64,000 nucleotides of DNA, taken from Tropicimonas sp. IMCC34043 (lineage in GTDB: Bacteria > Pseudomonadota > Alphaproteobacteria > Rhodobacterales > Rhodobacteraceae). Of this stretch, positions 27,689-35,967 are shown one piece after another. The translations under genes and the position numbers were made by a program. The stretch spans positions 248,001 through 312,000 of the forward strand of contig NZ_QMEK01000004.1 in the NCBI RefSeq assembly GCF_003390845.1. The letters are read 5' to 3'. Within the stretch, counting starts at the first letter, position 1, and each line of letters begins with the position of its first letter. The notes beneath the pieces are model-generated. The model was not told the origin of the DNA, made no database searches, and saw nothing but the letters and a program-made list of their open reading frames with translations.

Positions 27689-27742
27689 CTATGAATAGCG
27701 GCGGTAAAACCAGCGGTTGGACAGGGGTCGGATCATGCTCAT
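27689..27742 (-). CDS. Putative 17-residue leader peptide MSMIRPLSNRWFYRRYS
   Basis: A short open frame reading MSMIRPLSNRWFYRRYS and then TAG. A near-consensus promoter puts the transcript start at or within a base or two of its ATG, so it would be translated from a leaderless mRNA, as is known for the rhizobial trp leader. It has no Shine-Dalgarno. The Arg-Trp-Phe-Tyr-Arg-Arg-Tyr run lies over alternative RNA pairings: the Asn-Arg-Trp codons (ACCGCTG) can pair with CAGCGGT after the stop (7 bp), and the Tyr-Arg-Arg-Tyr codons can pair with nearly the same downstream strand (9 bp, one mismatch). I do not recognise this peptide from a named family. Confidence 0.6.
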   Translation of the reverse strand: MSMIRPLSNRWFYRRYS

Positions 27743-27749
27743 GGCCGGA

Positions 27750-27777
27750 ACCCTAGCGCAAACCGGCGCGGGGTCAA
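27750..27777 (-). promoter_or_regulatory. Promoter of the leader-peptide/GNAT transcript
   Basis: Minus strand: TTGACC (27777-27772), 16-base spacer, TAGGGT (27755-27750). Only 7 bases separate the -10 from the ATG at 27742, placing the expected start at or next to the ATG. Five of six -35 bases match the consensus. Confidence 0.65.
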
Positions 27778-27799
27778 GAGGCGGTATCGCCCTGTCGGC

Positions 27800-28786
27800 C
27801 TAACCTGTGGTCGTCGGTGTGCCGCGGGCTGGCGTTTCAGGGGCCAGTGCCAGTGCGGCAATCGCCCCCGGGGCTGCAGCGATCACCTCGTCGCCGGCCC
27901 GGGCAAGGATCGCCGCCAGCGTGCCGAACCAGCCCTGGCCGCGCGAACTGGCCCGGCGCACCAGCCCGATCACGCGCTGCGGCTGGGGTTCGGGAAACCG
28001 GGTCAGCGCCATCTCGGGGGCGGCGGCAGATTCGCGCGCGGCGGCAAGCTCGGGCAGGAACGTCAGGCCAAAGCCGCCGCCCACCAGCCCCGCAAGGGTC
28101 GAAAGCGAGGAGGCGCCAAGATCGACCCGCGTGTCGCGCCGGTCAAGCGCGCAGACCGCCAGCGCCTGATCGGCCAGGCAATGTCCCTCGTCCAGCAGCA
28201 AAAGCTGGCGCGGCAGCAGCGAGGTCGGGTCGGGCACATGGCCTTCGGCGCGCATCCGGCCGATCTGGTCGCAGGACCCGGCAAGCAGGAAGCGGTCGGT
28301 GAACAGCGGCGTTTCCTCAAGCCCCTGTTCCCCCGAGGGGAGCGCGATCACGGCGGCATCGAGCCGGCCCTCGGCCAGATCCTCGATCAGGGTTCCGGTG
28401 CGAGCCTCGCGCACCCGCAGGTCGAGCCGAAGGTTTTCGGCCCGCAGCAGCGGCAGCGCGGCCGGGATCAGATAGGGCGCCACCGTCGGGATCACCCCGA
28501 TGGACAGCCGCCCGCCAAGCCCGCGGGTCAGCCGCGCCGTCCGTTCCAGCGCACCAATTTCGGCCAATACACGCCGGGCATGACCCAGCACCTCGTGGCC
28601 CGCAGGGGTCAGCGTGACCTTGCGCGGCTGACGTTCCAGCAGCATTACGCCGAGACCCTGCTCCAGATCCTTGATCTGCACCGACAGTGCTGGTTGGCTG
28701 ACATGGCAGACCTCGGCGGCGCGACCAATCTGTCCCTGTTCTGCCACGGCGACGAAATAGCGGAGTTGGCGGAGTGTTACATTCAT
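27800..28786 (-). CDS. oxyR: OxyR-type LysR-family hydrogen peroxide sensor
   Basis: LysR transcription factor of 328 residues: N-terminal winged helix (LRQLRYFVAVAEQGQIGRAA, HVSQPALSVQIKDLE) and a C-terminal sensor domain. LLDEGHCLADQALAVC carries Cys203 and Cys212 with the same 9-residue spacing as the redox pair of E. coli OxyR, so it should sense H2O2 by disulfide formation. The ATG at 28786 directly starts MNVTLRQLRYF; there is no Shine-Dalgarno, but a promoter ends 6 bases before it. The porin gene diverges from the same 229-base region. Target genes such as a catalase are not in this window. Confidence 0.88.
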   Translation of the reverse strand: MNVTLRQLRYFVAVAEQGQIGRAAEVCHVSQPALSVQIKDLEQGLGVMLLERQPRKVTLTPAGHEVLGHARRVLAEIGALERTARLTRGLGGRLSIGVIPTVAPYLIPAALPLLRAENLRLDLRVREARTGTLIEDLAEGRLDAAVIALPSGEQGLEETPLFTDRFLLAGSCDQIGRMRAEGHVPDPTSLLPRQLLLLDEGHCLADQALAVCALDRRDTRVDLGASSLSTLAGLVGGGFGLTFLPELAAARESAAAPEMALTRFPEPQPQRVIGLVRRASSRGQGWFGTLAAILARAGDEVIAAAPGAIAALALAPETPARGTPTTTG

Positions 28787-28792
28787 AATGGA

Positions 28793-28820
28793 AGCATATG
28801 AAAAGTCACCGGATGCGCAA
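28793..28820 (-). promoter_or_regulatory. Candidate promoter of oxyR giving a leaderless mRNA
   Basis: Minus strand: TTGCGC (28820-28815), 16-base spacer, TATGCT (28798-28793), then 6 bases to the ATG at 28786. The predicted start base is the A of the ATG, which fits the absence of a Shine-Dalgarno sequence. Confidence 0.45.
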
Positions 28821-29015
28821 GGTCGTCTTATGGATTGAAAGAGTGGACTGCGCATCGGCGCCCGGATATGGGAAAATCCGGCAGTGGCGCGCGCGTGGAC
28901 CAAGTCCGAAATATGCACGTCATGTGCTATGGCTAAGGCCTCGTTTATGATCGTTGTGCGCGTGCCTCGCCCCGTCCGCCCGCCGGGGGATCGGCGGCTT
29001 TGGTGGAGAAACCGA

Positions 29016-30134
29016 GTGAGAATTGCCGTGAGACCAGTCGTTTCGCTCGGGGTCGGACCAGCCGCCGTCTTGCTGGCGACTGCCGCGCTTGCCGACCCGC
29101 TCAGCTATTCCGATGCCAGTGGTGACGTTATCTTCTATGGCCAGCTCAGCCCGACCTATCTGGGGTTCGACGATGGCGAGGAAAGCTTTGGGAACCTCGC
29201 GGACAATGATATTTCGAATTCGCTGGTCGGGTTCATCCTCGATTGGCGCATTGGTGCCGGTGTCGGCCTTCGGTTCAATCTTGAGGCCTCGATTGGGGCG
29301 CCGCAATCCTCGGCGTTCAGCCAGGGTTTCGAGCCGATCTGGGAGTGGGACAAGACCGACCTGAGGCACTTCGAACTGATCCTCGACACTGCTTTCGGCA
29401 AGCTGTCGGCCGGGCAGGGCTCGATGGCGACCGATGGAACGCCGGAGCAGGACCTGTCTGGGACATCGCTTGCGGGCTATGTGAGCCGTTCGGATACGGC
29501 GGGGGGCTATTTCCTGCGCCAAAGCTCGGGAGATCTGTCGGACATCAATATTGGCAGTGCCTTCATGGATTATAACGGCGGCAGGCAATTCCGCGTGCGC
29601 TATGACACGCCCGAATATTCCGGGTTCAGCGCCGCCGCAGCCTATGGCGTCGACATTCTGACCGAGGGCGACGACAACGATTATTACGACATCGCGGTCA
29701 ATTATGGCGGCGAACTTGGCGCGACGACGGTTGCCGCCTCCCTCGGTTGGTCCTGGGTACATGATCCCGATACCGGGGATACCACGAACCGTCGCCTCGG
29801 CTCGATTTCGGTCCTGCACAAGCCCTCCGGGCTGAACGCGACCGTCGCCGCGGGGGCCGAGCCCGATGCCGGCAGCTATGTCTATGGCAAGCTGGGGTGG
29901 ATCGGCGATGTCCTGGCCGTGGGCAGCACTGCGGTCGCGGTCGACTATTACAACGGCGAGGATTTGGGAATGGACGGTTCGTCCTCGAGGTCCTGGGGCG
30001 TCGAGGCGGTACAGAGCTTCGACAAGGCGAAGATCGATGCCTATGTCGGCTGGATAAGCTATGCCTACGATGACGATGCGGCATCCTACCGGGATGCCAG
30101 TTCGACCATGGTCGGGATGCGCTGGACGTTCTGA
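29016..30134 (+). CDS. Outer membrane porin
   Basis: General diffusion porin of the alphaproteobacterial type. The 372-residue precursor has a signal peptide (residues ~1-26, ending ATAALA before DPLSYSD), then a sequence of alternating amphipathic strands rich in Gly, Tyr and Asp, low in Cys, and ends in ...MRWTF; a terminal Phe is the beta-barrel assembly signal read by BamA. A typical segment is NGGRQFRVRYDTPEYSGFSA. The GTG at 29016 has GGAG 8 bases upstream; the frame is open further upstream, but that portion is not signal-like. A GC-rich imperfect hairpin follows the stop. Confidence 0.87.
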   Translation: MRIAVRPVVSLGVGPAAVLLATAALADPLSYSDASGDVIFYGQLSPTYLGFDDGEESFGNLADNDISNSLVGFILDWRIGAGVGLRFNLEASIGAPQSSAFSQGFEPIWEWDKTDLRHFELILDTAFGKLSAGQGSMATDGTPEQDLSGTSLAGYVSRSDTAGGYFLRQSSGDLSDINIGSAFMDYNGGRQFRVRYDTPEYSGFSAAAAYGVDILTEGDDNDYYDIAVNYGGELGATTVAASLGWSWVHDPDTGDTTNRRLGSISVLHKPSGLNATVAAGAEPDAGSYVYGKLGWIGDVLAVGSTAVAVDYYNGEDLGMDGSSSRSWGVEAVQSFDKAKIDAYVGWISYAYDDDAASYRDASSTMVGMRWTF

Positions 30135-30203
30135 TCCCTGTGCCGCCGCCGCCAAAGGCGCGCGGCCCGGCCGAAGCCGCGCCGCCCGGTAGGAACCGTC
30201 AGA

Positions 30204-30551
30204 TCAGAGCTGTTCCAGCGTGATCTGGCCGTTGTTGGTGTAGAAGGCGATGTGATCCTTGATCCGCTCGATCCCTTCGGCGGGGTTTTCATACGACCAG
30301 GCAGCGTTGGACAGCATGTCGCTTTTCGTCGAGATCGCATAATAGTTGGCGTCGCCCATGTGCCGGCTGTGGGTGGTCTGTTCCGAGCGTTCGAGGAACG
30401 CCATGGCGATGTCTTCGCGCGGGAAATAGATCACCGGTTTCATTTCGCCTTCGATCAGTTCAAGGGCATCGTGACTTTCAGCCAGTACGGCGCCGCCTGC
30501 GCGAACAACCCAGGTGCCGCCAGCTCTTCGAATTTTGATATGGTAAACCAT
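30204..30551 (-). CDS. DUF427-family protein
   Basis: A 115-residue cytosolic protein with the DUF427 pattern: GAVLAESHDALELIEG, PVIYFPREDIAMAFLERSEQ, THSRHMGDANYYAI and AAWSYENPAEGIERIKDHIAFY. The function is not established in the family. The ATG at 30551 has AGGAGA 7 bases upstream. It is flanked by the convergent porin and by the Xaa-Pro aminopeptidase gene on the same strand, 72 bases away; nothing in the context suggests a pathway. Confidence 0.85.
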   Translation of the reverse strand: MVYHIKIRRAGGTWVVRAGGAVLAESHDALELIEGEMKPVIYFPREDIAMAFLERSEQTTHSRHMGDANYYAISTKSDMLSNAAWSYENPAEGIERIKDHIAFYTNNGQITLEQL

Positions 30552-30623
30552 GGAGGTCTCCTTGCTATGAGTCCCACGAGAATAGCGCGGGTCGTATCAA
30601 ATAATTTGGATGTTAGCCCTAAC

Positions 30624-32423
30624 CTACAGGGGCGCTGTCGCGGCGTCCAGCCATAGGCCTGCCGCGCCCTCGACACGCTCGGACAGGCGGTCGCGAACGG
30701 CCGCGTGATAGATGTCGAGCCAGGTGCGTTCGTCCGCGGACAGCAACGATGGCTCGATCAGCCGGCGGTCGATCGGCACCCAGGTCAGGGTCCGGAACGC
30801 CAGCATCGGGCGGTCGTCGGCGCCGGGCAGGGCCGGGGCCGGGACCACGTGGATCAGGTTTTCGATCCTGATCCCGAATTCGCCCTCGCGATAATATCCA
30901 GGCTCGTTCGACAGCACCATGCCGGGGTCCAGCGCCACCTCGCCAAGCCGCGATATCCGCTGCGGCCCCTCGTGCACCGAAAGATAGGCACCGACCCCGT
31001 GACCGGTGCCGTGGTCGTAATCCTGCCCGGCCCGCCACAGCGCGATCCGCGCCAGCGGGTCGAGGTCGCGACCGGCAAGCCCCTTGGGCCAGCGCGCTTG
31101 CGACAGCGCGATCATGCCCTTCAGAACCCGGGTGAAGCAGGCCCGTTGCTCGTCCGTCACCGGGCCGGTGGCGACGGTGCGAGTGATGTCGGTGGTCCCG
31201 TCCAGGTACTGCGCACCGCTGTCGATCAGCAGCAACTCGCCCGGGGTGACGGCGCGGTCGGTCGCCTCGGTCACCCGGTAATGCACGATGGCGCCATGCG
31301 GGCCGGTGCCCGCGATGGTATCGAAGCTGATGTCGCGCAGCATCGGGTCCTGCCGGCGTTCCTGCTCCAGCCGGCGCACCACGGCGATCTCGGTCAGGCC
31401 GCCCTTCGGCGCCTCGGCGTCGAGCCAGGCGAGAAAGCGGCACATGGCGGCGCCGTCGCGCAGATGCGCGGCCTCCATCCCGGCGATCTCGGCCGCGGTC
31501 TTGCGTGCCTTGGGCAGCAGGCAGGGGTCGCGGCCTTCGACGATTTCGGCCAGTTTAAGCTGCTCGGCCACCCAGACCGGCGCGCTGGACGGGTCGATCC
31601 GCACGCGGCCGGTCAGCGCCTGCAGCGCCGGGCCAAAGGCCTCGGGCTCGGCCAGCCGCACCGATGTGCCGAGATGCCTGTGCAATTCAGTTGAGACCTT
31701 GGCGGCCGCACAGAACAGATCGACGCTGCCATCGCCGTGCAGCATTGCAAAGGCATGAGGAACCGGATTGCGGGGTATGTCGCTGCCGCGGATGTTCAGA
31801 AGCCAGGCGATGGAATCGGGCAGTGTCAGCACATTGGCGGCGATGTCGTCGTCCCGCAGCGCCTCGGCCAGGGTTGCGCGCTTGGCCTCGTGGCTCTGTC
31901 CGGCAAGTTCCAGCGGATGGGCTGCAATCTGTCCCAGGGGCGGGGCCGGCTGGTCGGCCCAGATCCGGTCGATCAGGTTCGCGGTCGGGACAAGACCGAT
32001 CCCGGCGGGGCCGCAGCGCGCCGAAAGCTTGCGCAGTTCTTCGACCGTGTGCAGCCGCGGGTCGAACCCGATCTGCCCGCCCTCGGGCAGTTGCGCCACC
32101 AGCCAGTCGCCAAGCTTGGTTCCGGGCCAGGCAACGGGCGTGAAATGGTCGAGATCGACCTGGGTGCGGACCTGCAGGCGATAGCGGCCATCGACGAAGA
32201 CCCCGGCAATGCCGTCCAGCACCGCGCAGAACCCCGCCGAGCCGGTGAAACCGGTCAGCCAGGCCAGCCGATCGTCATGCGCCGCCACATATTCGCCCTG
32301 GTGCACATCCGCCCGCGGCACCAGAAAACCGTCGAGCCCTGCTGCCGCGATCTCGGTGCGCAGCAGCGCCAGACGAGGCGGCCCGTCCTCGGGGCGTGTC
32401 GGAGCGTCGAAGGACTGGAACAT
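30624..32423 (-). CDS. Xaa-Pro aminopeptidase (M24B family, APP1-like)
   Basis: Cytosolic dinuclear metallopeptidase that removes an N-terminal residue preceding proline. The 599 residues have two creatinase-like N-terminal domains (FLVPRADVHQGEYVAAHDDRLAWLTGFTGSAG near residue 35 is shown here as two overlapping parts: FLVPRADVHQGEYVA and RLAWLTGFTGSAG) and a pita-bread domain with the metal ligands: two Asp in DSGAQYLDGTTDITRT (~residue 408), His in GTGHGVGAYLSVHE, Glu in SNEPGYY, and Glu in IRIENL. All ligands are present. The ATG at 32423 (MFQSFDAP) is preferred over an earlier GTG frame start. Confidence 0.92.
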   Translation of the reverse strand: MFQSFDAPTRPEDGPPRLALLRTEIAAAGLDGFLVPRADVHQGEYVAAHDDRLAWLTGFTGSAGFCAVLDGIAGVFVDGRYRLQVRTQVDLDHFTPVAWPGTKLGDWLVAQLPEGGQIGFDPRLHTVEELRKLSARCGPAGIGLVPTANLIDRIWADQPAPPLGQIAAHPLELAGQSHEAKRATLAEALRDDDIAANVLTLPDSIAWLLNIRGSDIPRNPVPHAFAMLHGDGSVDLFCAAAKVSTELHRHLGTSVRLAEPEAFGPALQALTGRVRIDPSSAPVWVAEQLKLAEIVEGRDPCLLPKARKTAAEIAGMEAAHLRDGAAMCRFLAWLDAEAPKGGLTEIAVVRRLEQERRQDPMLRDISFDTIAGTGPHGAIVHYRVTEATDRAVTPGELLLIDSGAQYLDGTTDITRTVATGPVTDEQRACFTRVLKGMIALSQARWPKGLAGRDLDPLARIALWRAGQDYDHGTGHGVGAYLSVHEGPQRISRLGEVALDPGMVLSNEPGYYREGEFGIRIENLIHVVPAPALPGADDRPMLAFRTLTWVPIDRRLIEPSLLSADERTWLDIYHAAVRDRLSERVEGAAGLWLDAATAPL

Positions 32424-32594
32424 GGCAGGGATCCCGTTGCTGCCGGCAAAGCGCTCCGGCGCGAACACCTAGCCGTGACGGGCGGCGGGACACAAGGCCC
32501 GCGGCGACCGGCCGCGAGCCCCGCGGGCAGGTGGGTCGGGCGCGCTGGCATCAGATTGGCCAGCGCGCCCCGAGGATCCGATGTCGGTCCCGGA

Positions 32595-33812
32595 TCAGGC
32601 GGCGCGGTTCCGGCGCGCGCGCAGGATCCCGAGCCCGCCAAGTGCTGCGGCAAGTGCGGGCAGCGAGGCCGGCAGCGGCACAGGGGCGGGCTGGTCAAAG
32701 AAAGCGACGTCGCGCGCGCGTTGCGGATAGGTCCCGCTGTCCGCGAGCAAGAGCACCGCGCTCCATTCGTCATCACCCCAGAAGGCGCCATCGCCGTCGA
32801 GATCGAGCAGCCGGATCACCCAGTCGCCGATCGAGTCGGAATCGTTCGAGGTAATCAGGAACTCGCCAGTCTGCTCGTTGAGCGCCATGGAAAAGCCCGC
32901 GAGGAAATCGTAGGTGTCGCCGAGCACGCTCGTGTTCCACACCTCCTCTGTCTCGCCATCTCCGTCGATCATCCCCGAGCCGTCGAGGTCGGTCAGCCGG
33001 AACACCGAGGCGATGTCATCTTCGCCCGCCTGCCATTGCCAGGTCCAGACCGAGCCCAGGCCCGCCGCGATGGCAAGGTCGAACTCGGCTGTCGTGCCTT
33101 GGCCTTCGGTTGCAAAAGCCGTGACCTCGGACGCGCCGATCACGCCGTCGCCATCGGCATCGCGGGCGGCATAGATCGTGTCGGGCGTGGCGCCGGAGGT
33201 GTCGGCGATATAGGCCGTGTCGCCGTCGAAGGCGATCTCGAACGGCGAGGAGGAGGGATTGATCGCGGTCAGATCGAGCCAGCGGGTCGCCTCGCCCGCG
33301 TCGTTGGCGTCGCCGTCGCCGTTCAGATCGATGGTGCGATAGACATAGTCGCCGGTTGGATTGCCTTTGGTGTCAGCCTCGACCACATAGATCGCACCAT
33401 CCGGCCCTTCGGCGATGCCGTTCGGCGTGTTCAGCGCGTAACCCGATGCGTTGTCCGACCCCGAGAACCAGACCGTCGCTTCGCCCGCCCCGTTCGCAGT
33501 GCCATCGCCATTCTTGTCGAGCGTCCGGTAGATCGTGTCGGTGCTTCCATCGCCCAGATAGACGGCGCCGCCTGCGGCCTGTGTGACGCTAAAGACGTTG
33601 CCGGTCGGCGAGGACAGGCCGGAATTGTTGGTCGCGTCGAAATAGGTCGTGGCCTCGCCCGGGTCGTTGGTGTCGCCGTCACCATTGAGGTCGCGCAGCA
33701 GCACGACGCTGTCGGTGGTCTGGTCGGCAAGCAGAAAGGGCGAAACCGTTGTCGCCGAGACGACAGAGCCGCACAGGGGCAGAATTGCCCCCGCGAGAAG
33801 AAGAGAACGCAT
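32595..33812 (-). CDS. VPLPA-CTERM sorted protein with EF-hand-like calcium loops
   Basis: Secreted protein of 405 residues. It has a signal peptide (MRSLLLAGAILPLCGSVVSA), six Asp-rich loops of EF-hand/dockerin type (for example DLNGDGDTNDPGEA, DKNGDGTANGAGEA, DLNGDGDANDAGEA, DLDGSGMIDGDGE, DLDGDGAFWGDDE), and a C-terminal sorting tag: VPLPASLPALAAALGGLG followed by an Arg-rich end. The tag type is processed by an exosortase in known systems; none lies in this window. The repeated layout suggests a beta-propeller-like body. The ATG at 33812 has GGGAGA upstream. Function unknown; possibly extracellular or matrix-associated. Confidence 0.85.
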   Translation of the reverse strand: MRSLLLAGAILPLCGSVVSATTVSPFLLADQTTDSVVLLRDLNGDGDTNDPGEATTYFDATNNSGLSSPTGNVFSVTQAAGGAVYLGDGSTDTIYRTLDKNGDGTANGAGEATVWFSGSDNASGYALNTPNGIAEGPDGAIYVVEADTKGNPTGDYVYRTIDLNGDGDANDAGEATRWLDLTAINPSSSPFEIAFDGDTAYIADTSGATPDTIYAARDADGDGVIGASEVTAFATEGQGTTAEFDLAIAAGLGSVWTWQWQAGEDDIASVFRLTDLDGSGMIDGDGETEEVWNTSVLGDTYDFLAGFSMALNEQTGEFLITSNDSDSIGDWVIRLLDLDGDGAFWGDDEWSAVLLLADSGTYPQRARDVAFFDQPAPVPLPASLPALAAALGGLGILRARRNRAA

Positions 33813-33914
33813 GGAAAAGTCTCCCGTTTCCGGGCGGCGGTGGCCGCTGGCCAATCCCGCCCCCGTCTGGTTTGGAATTAACTCGGCCTGGCCTGAGGCT
33901 GGGAGAGTGTCGCC

Positions 33915-33943
33915 TCGATAAAGATTCCGAGAGAAACTGTCAA
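33915..33943 (-). promoter_or_regulatory. Promoter of the VPLPA-CTERM gene
   Basis: Minus strand: consensus TTGACA (33943-33938), 17-base spacer, TATCGA (33920-33915). The expected start near 33908 gives an untranslated leader of about 95 bases to the ATG at 33812. The -35 and the spacer are ideal; the -10 is only partly consensus. Confidence 0.5.
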
Positions 33944-33973
33944 TTAATGCTGAGCAGCGTTTCGGGCAGGCCG

Positions 33974-35842
33974 CTAGCCCGCCCGCTTAATCCCCGCAAA
34001 CCGCGCCCGCGCCCGCGGGTCGGTGTCGAACAGCGAGGCAAGCTGCTCGGTCATCGCGCCGGCAAGCTGTTCGACGTCGGTGATTGTCACCGCCTTCTGG
34101 TAGTAGCGCGTCACGTCATGGCCGATGCCGATGGCGATCAGTTCCACCTGCTTGCGCCGCTCGATCATGGCGATCACGTCGCGCAGGTGCTTTTCAAGGA
34201 AATTCGCCGGGTTGACCGAAAGCGTTGAATCGTCGACCGGCGCGCCGTCCGAGATCACCATCAGGATCTTGCGCGCCTCGAGCCGTCCGGTGACGCGGCG
34301 GTGCGCCCATTCCAGCGCCTCGCCGTCGATGTTTTCCTTCAGCAGGCCTTCCTTCATCATCAGCCCGAGGTTGTCGCGCGACCGCCGCCAGGGCGCGTCC
34401 GCGGACTTGTAGATGATGTGGCGCAGGTCGTTCAGCCGACCGGGCCGCTGGGCGCGCCCTTCCTTCAGCCACAACTCGCGGGCCTGCCCGCCCTTCCAGG
34501 CGCGCGTGGTGAAGCCGAGGATCTCGACCTTGACCGAACAGCGTTCGAGCGTGCGCGCCAGAACATCGGCGCAAATCGCTGCAATCGAGATCGGCCGGCC
34601 GCGCATGGAGCCCGAGTTGTCCAAGAGCAGCGTCACCACGGTGTCGCGGAATTCGGTGTCCTTTTCGATCTTGAAGCTGAGCGGCGTCGTCGGGTTTGCC
34701 ACCACCCGCGCCAGCCGGCCGGCGTCGAGAATGCCTTCCTCCAGATCGAACTCCCAACTGCGGTTCTGCTGGGCCTGCAACCGGCGCTGCAGCTTGTTGG
34801 CCAGCCGCGAAACGGCGCCCTTCAGCGGTTCGAGCTGCTTGTCGAGATAGGCGCGCAGCCGCTCCAGCTCCTCGGGCTCGGCCAGATCGGAGGCGCTGAT
34901 CGTCTCGTCGAAAGCGTTGGTGAAGACCTGATAAGCGGGGTCGGCGTCGGAGACAGGCGCGGGCGGCGGCGGTTCGAGCGGCGCCTCGCCATCGGGCATC
35001 TCGGTCTCGTCGCTCATCTCCTGATCGGCGGCATCGTCCATCGACACCTGCGCCTCGGAGGAATCGTCGGTCGATTCCTGCTCCCGGTCGGCCTCGGCCT
35101 CATCCTCCTGCTGGCTGTCGTCCTGGTCGGACTGCTCGCTTTCGGTGTCTTCCTGCTGGTCCTCGGCGTCCTCGGGGTCGTTGTCGTCCTCGGTGTCGGG
35201 ATCCTCGCCGAGCTGGTCGCCATAGCCCAGATCCTCGATCACCTTGCGGGCAAAGCGGGCGAAGGCAGCCTGATCGTCGAGGCATCCCTCCAGTCCGGTC
35301 AGGGTGTCTGCAGCCGAGCCTTCGAGATAGTCGCGCCAGAGGTCGAGCACATGCTGGGCGCCCTCGGGCAGATCGCGGCCGGTGGCAAGCTGGCGGATCA
35401 GATATCCCGCGGCGACCGACAGCGGCGCATCGCTCGACTTGGTGATCTGGGCATAGCCCTTGCGGCTGGCCTCGTTCGCGATCTTTGCGTCGATATTGAC
35501 CGCGGTGCCGGGCATGACGCGGGCACCCACCGCCTCGCAGCGCGCCGTCTCCATTGCCTCATAAAGGTCAAGCGCCATCTGGCCCGCGGGCAAATAGCGG
35601 CGGTGCACGGCCGCGTCGTGATAGCGGTGGCGCAGCGCAAAGGCATCGGCGGTCCCGCGCGCCAGCATCACCTCGTCGCGGGTCATGCGGCGGCTGACCT
35701 GCGGCAGGCGCATCTGATCGCCAGACATCCCCGGCGGGTCGACCGTGAACTGGATCTTGATCTCGGGGTCGTCGGCCATGACCCGCGTCGCCTCTATCAA
35801 GGCTTTCTTGAACGGATCGGCGGGATTGTCGGATTGGGACAT
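33974..35842 (-). CDS. cobT: Aerobic cobaltochelatase subunit CobT
   Basis: Component of the CobNST complex that inserts cobalt into hydrogenobyrinic acid a,c-diamide in aerobic B12 synthesis. The 622 residues have an N-terminal helical region, a long acidic linker (residues ~200-305, mostly Glu, Asp, Ser and Gln) and a C-terminal VWA domain with the metal-adhesion site [15 protein letters not shown] near residue 408. This order is characteristic of CobT. The CobS ATPase is often adjacent but is not found here; the upstream neighbour is a CYTH-CHAD protein. The ATG is at 35842; only a weak GAGA-type ribosome site precedes it. Confidence 0.93.
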   Translation of the reverse strand: MSQSDNPADPFKKALIEATRVMADDPEIKIQFTVDPPGMSGDQMRLPQVSRRMTRDEVMLARGTADAFALRHRYHDAAVHRRYLPAGQMALDLYEAMETARCEAVGARVMPGTAVNIDAKIANEASRKGYAQITKSSDAPLSVAAGYLIRQLATGRDLPEGAQHVLDLWRDYLEGSAADTLTGLEGCLDDQAAFARFARKVIEDLGYGDQLGEDPDTEDDNDPEDAEDQQEDTESEQSDQDDSQQEDEAEADREQESTDDSSEAQVSMDDAADQEMSDETEMPDGEAPLEPPPPAPVSDADPAYQVFTNAFDETISASDLAEPEELERLRAYLDKQLEPLKGAVSRLANKLQRRLQAQQNRSWEFDLEEGILDAGRLARVVANPTTPLSFKIEKDTEFRDTVVTLLLDNSGSMRGRPISIAAICADVLARTLERCSVKVEILGFTTRAWKGGQARELWLKEGRAQRPGRLNDLRHIIYKSADAPWRRSRDNLGLMMKEGLLKENIDGEALEWAHRRVTGRLEARKILMVISDGAPVDDSTLSVNPANFLEKHLRDVIAMIERRKQVELIAIGIGHDVTRYYQKAVTITDVEQLAGAMTEQLASLFDTDPRARARFAGIKRAG

Positions 35843-35967
35843 GGTCGTCTCGGGCGCTGTGGGCGTTATTCAGGGGCATCCTAGGCGTATTCGGCAGGGG
35901 ATGCCATGCAGGTTCCGACCGGCCCGAGGCCACGCACCTGTGTATCCGTTCGGTCGCGCCTTTGGGG

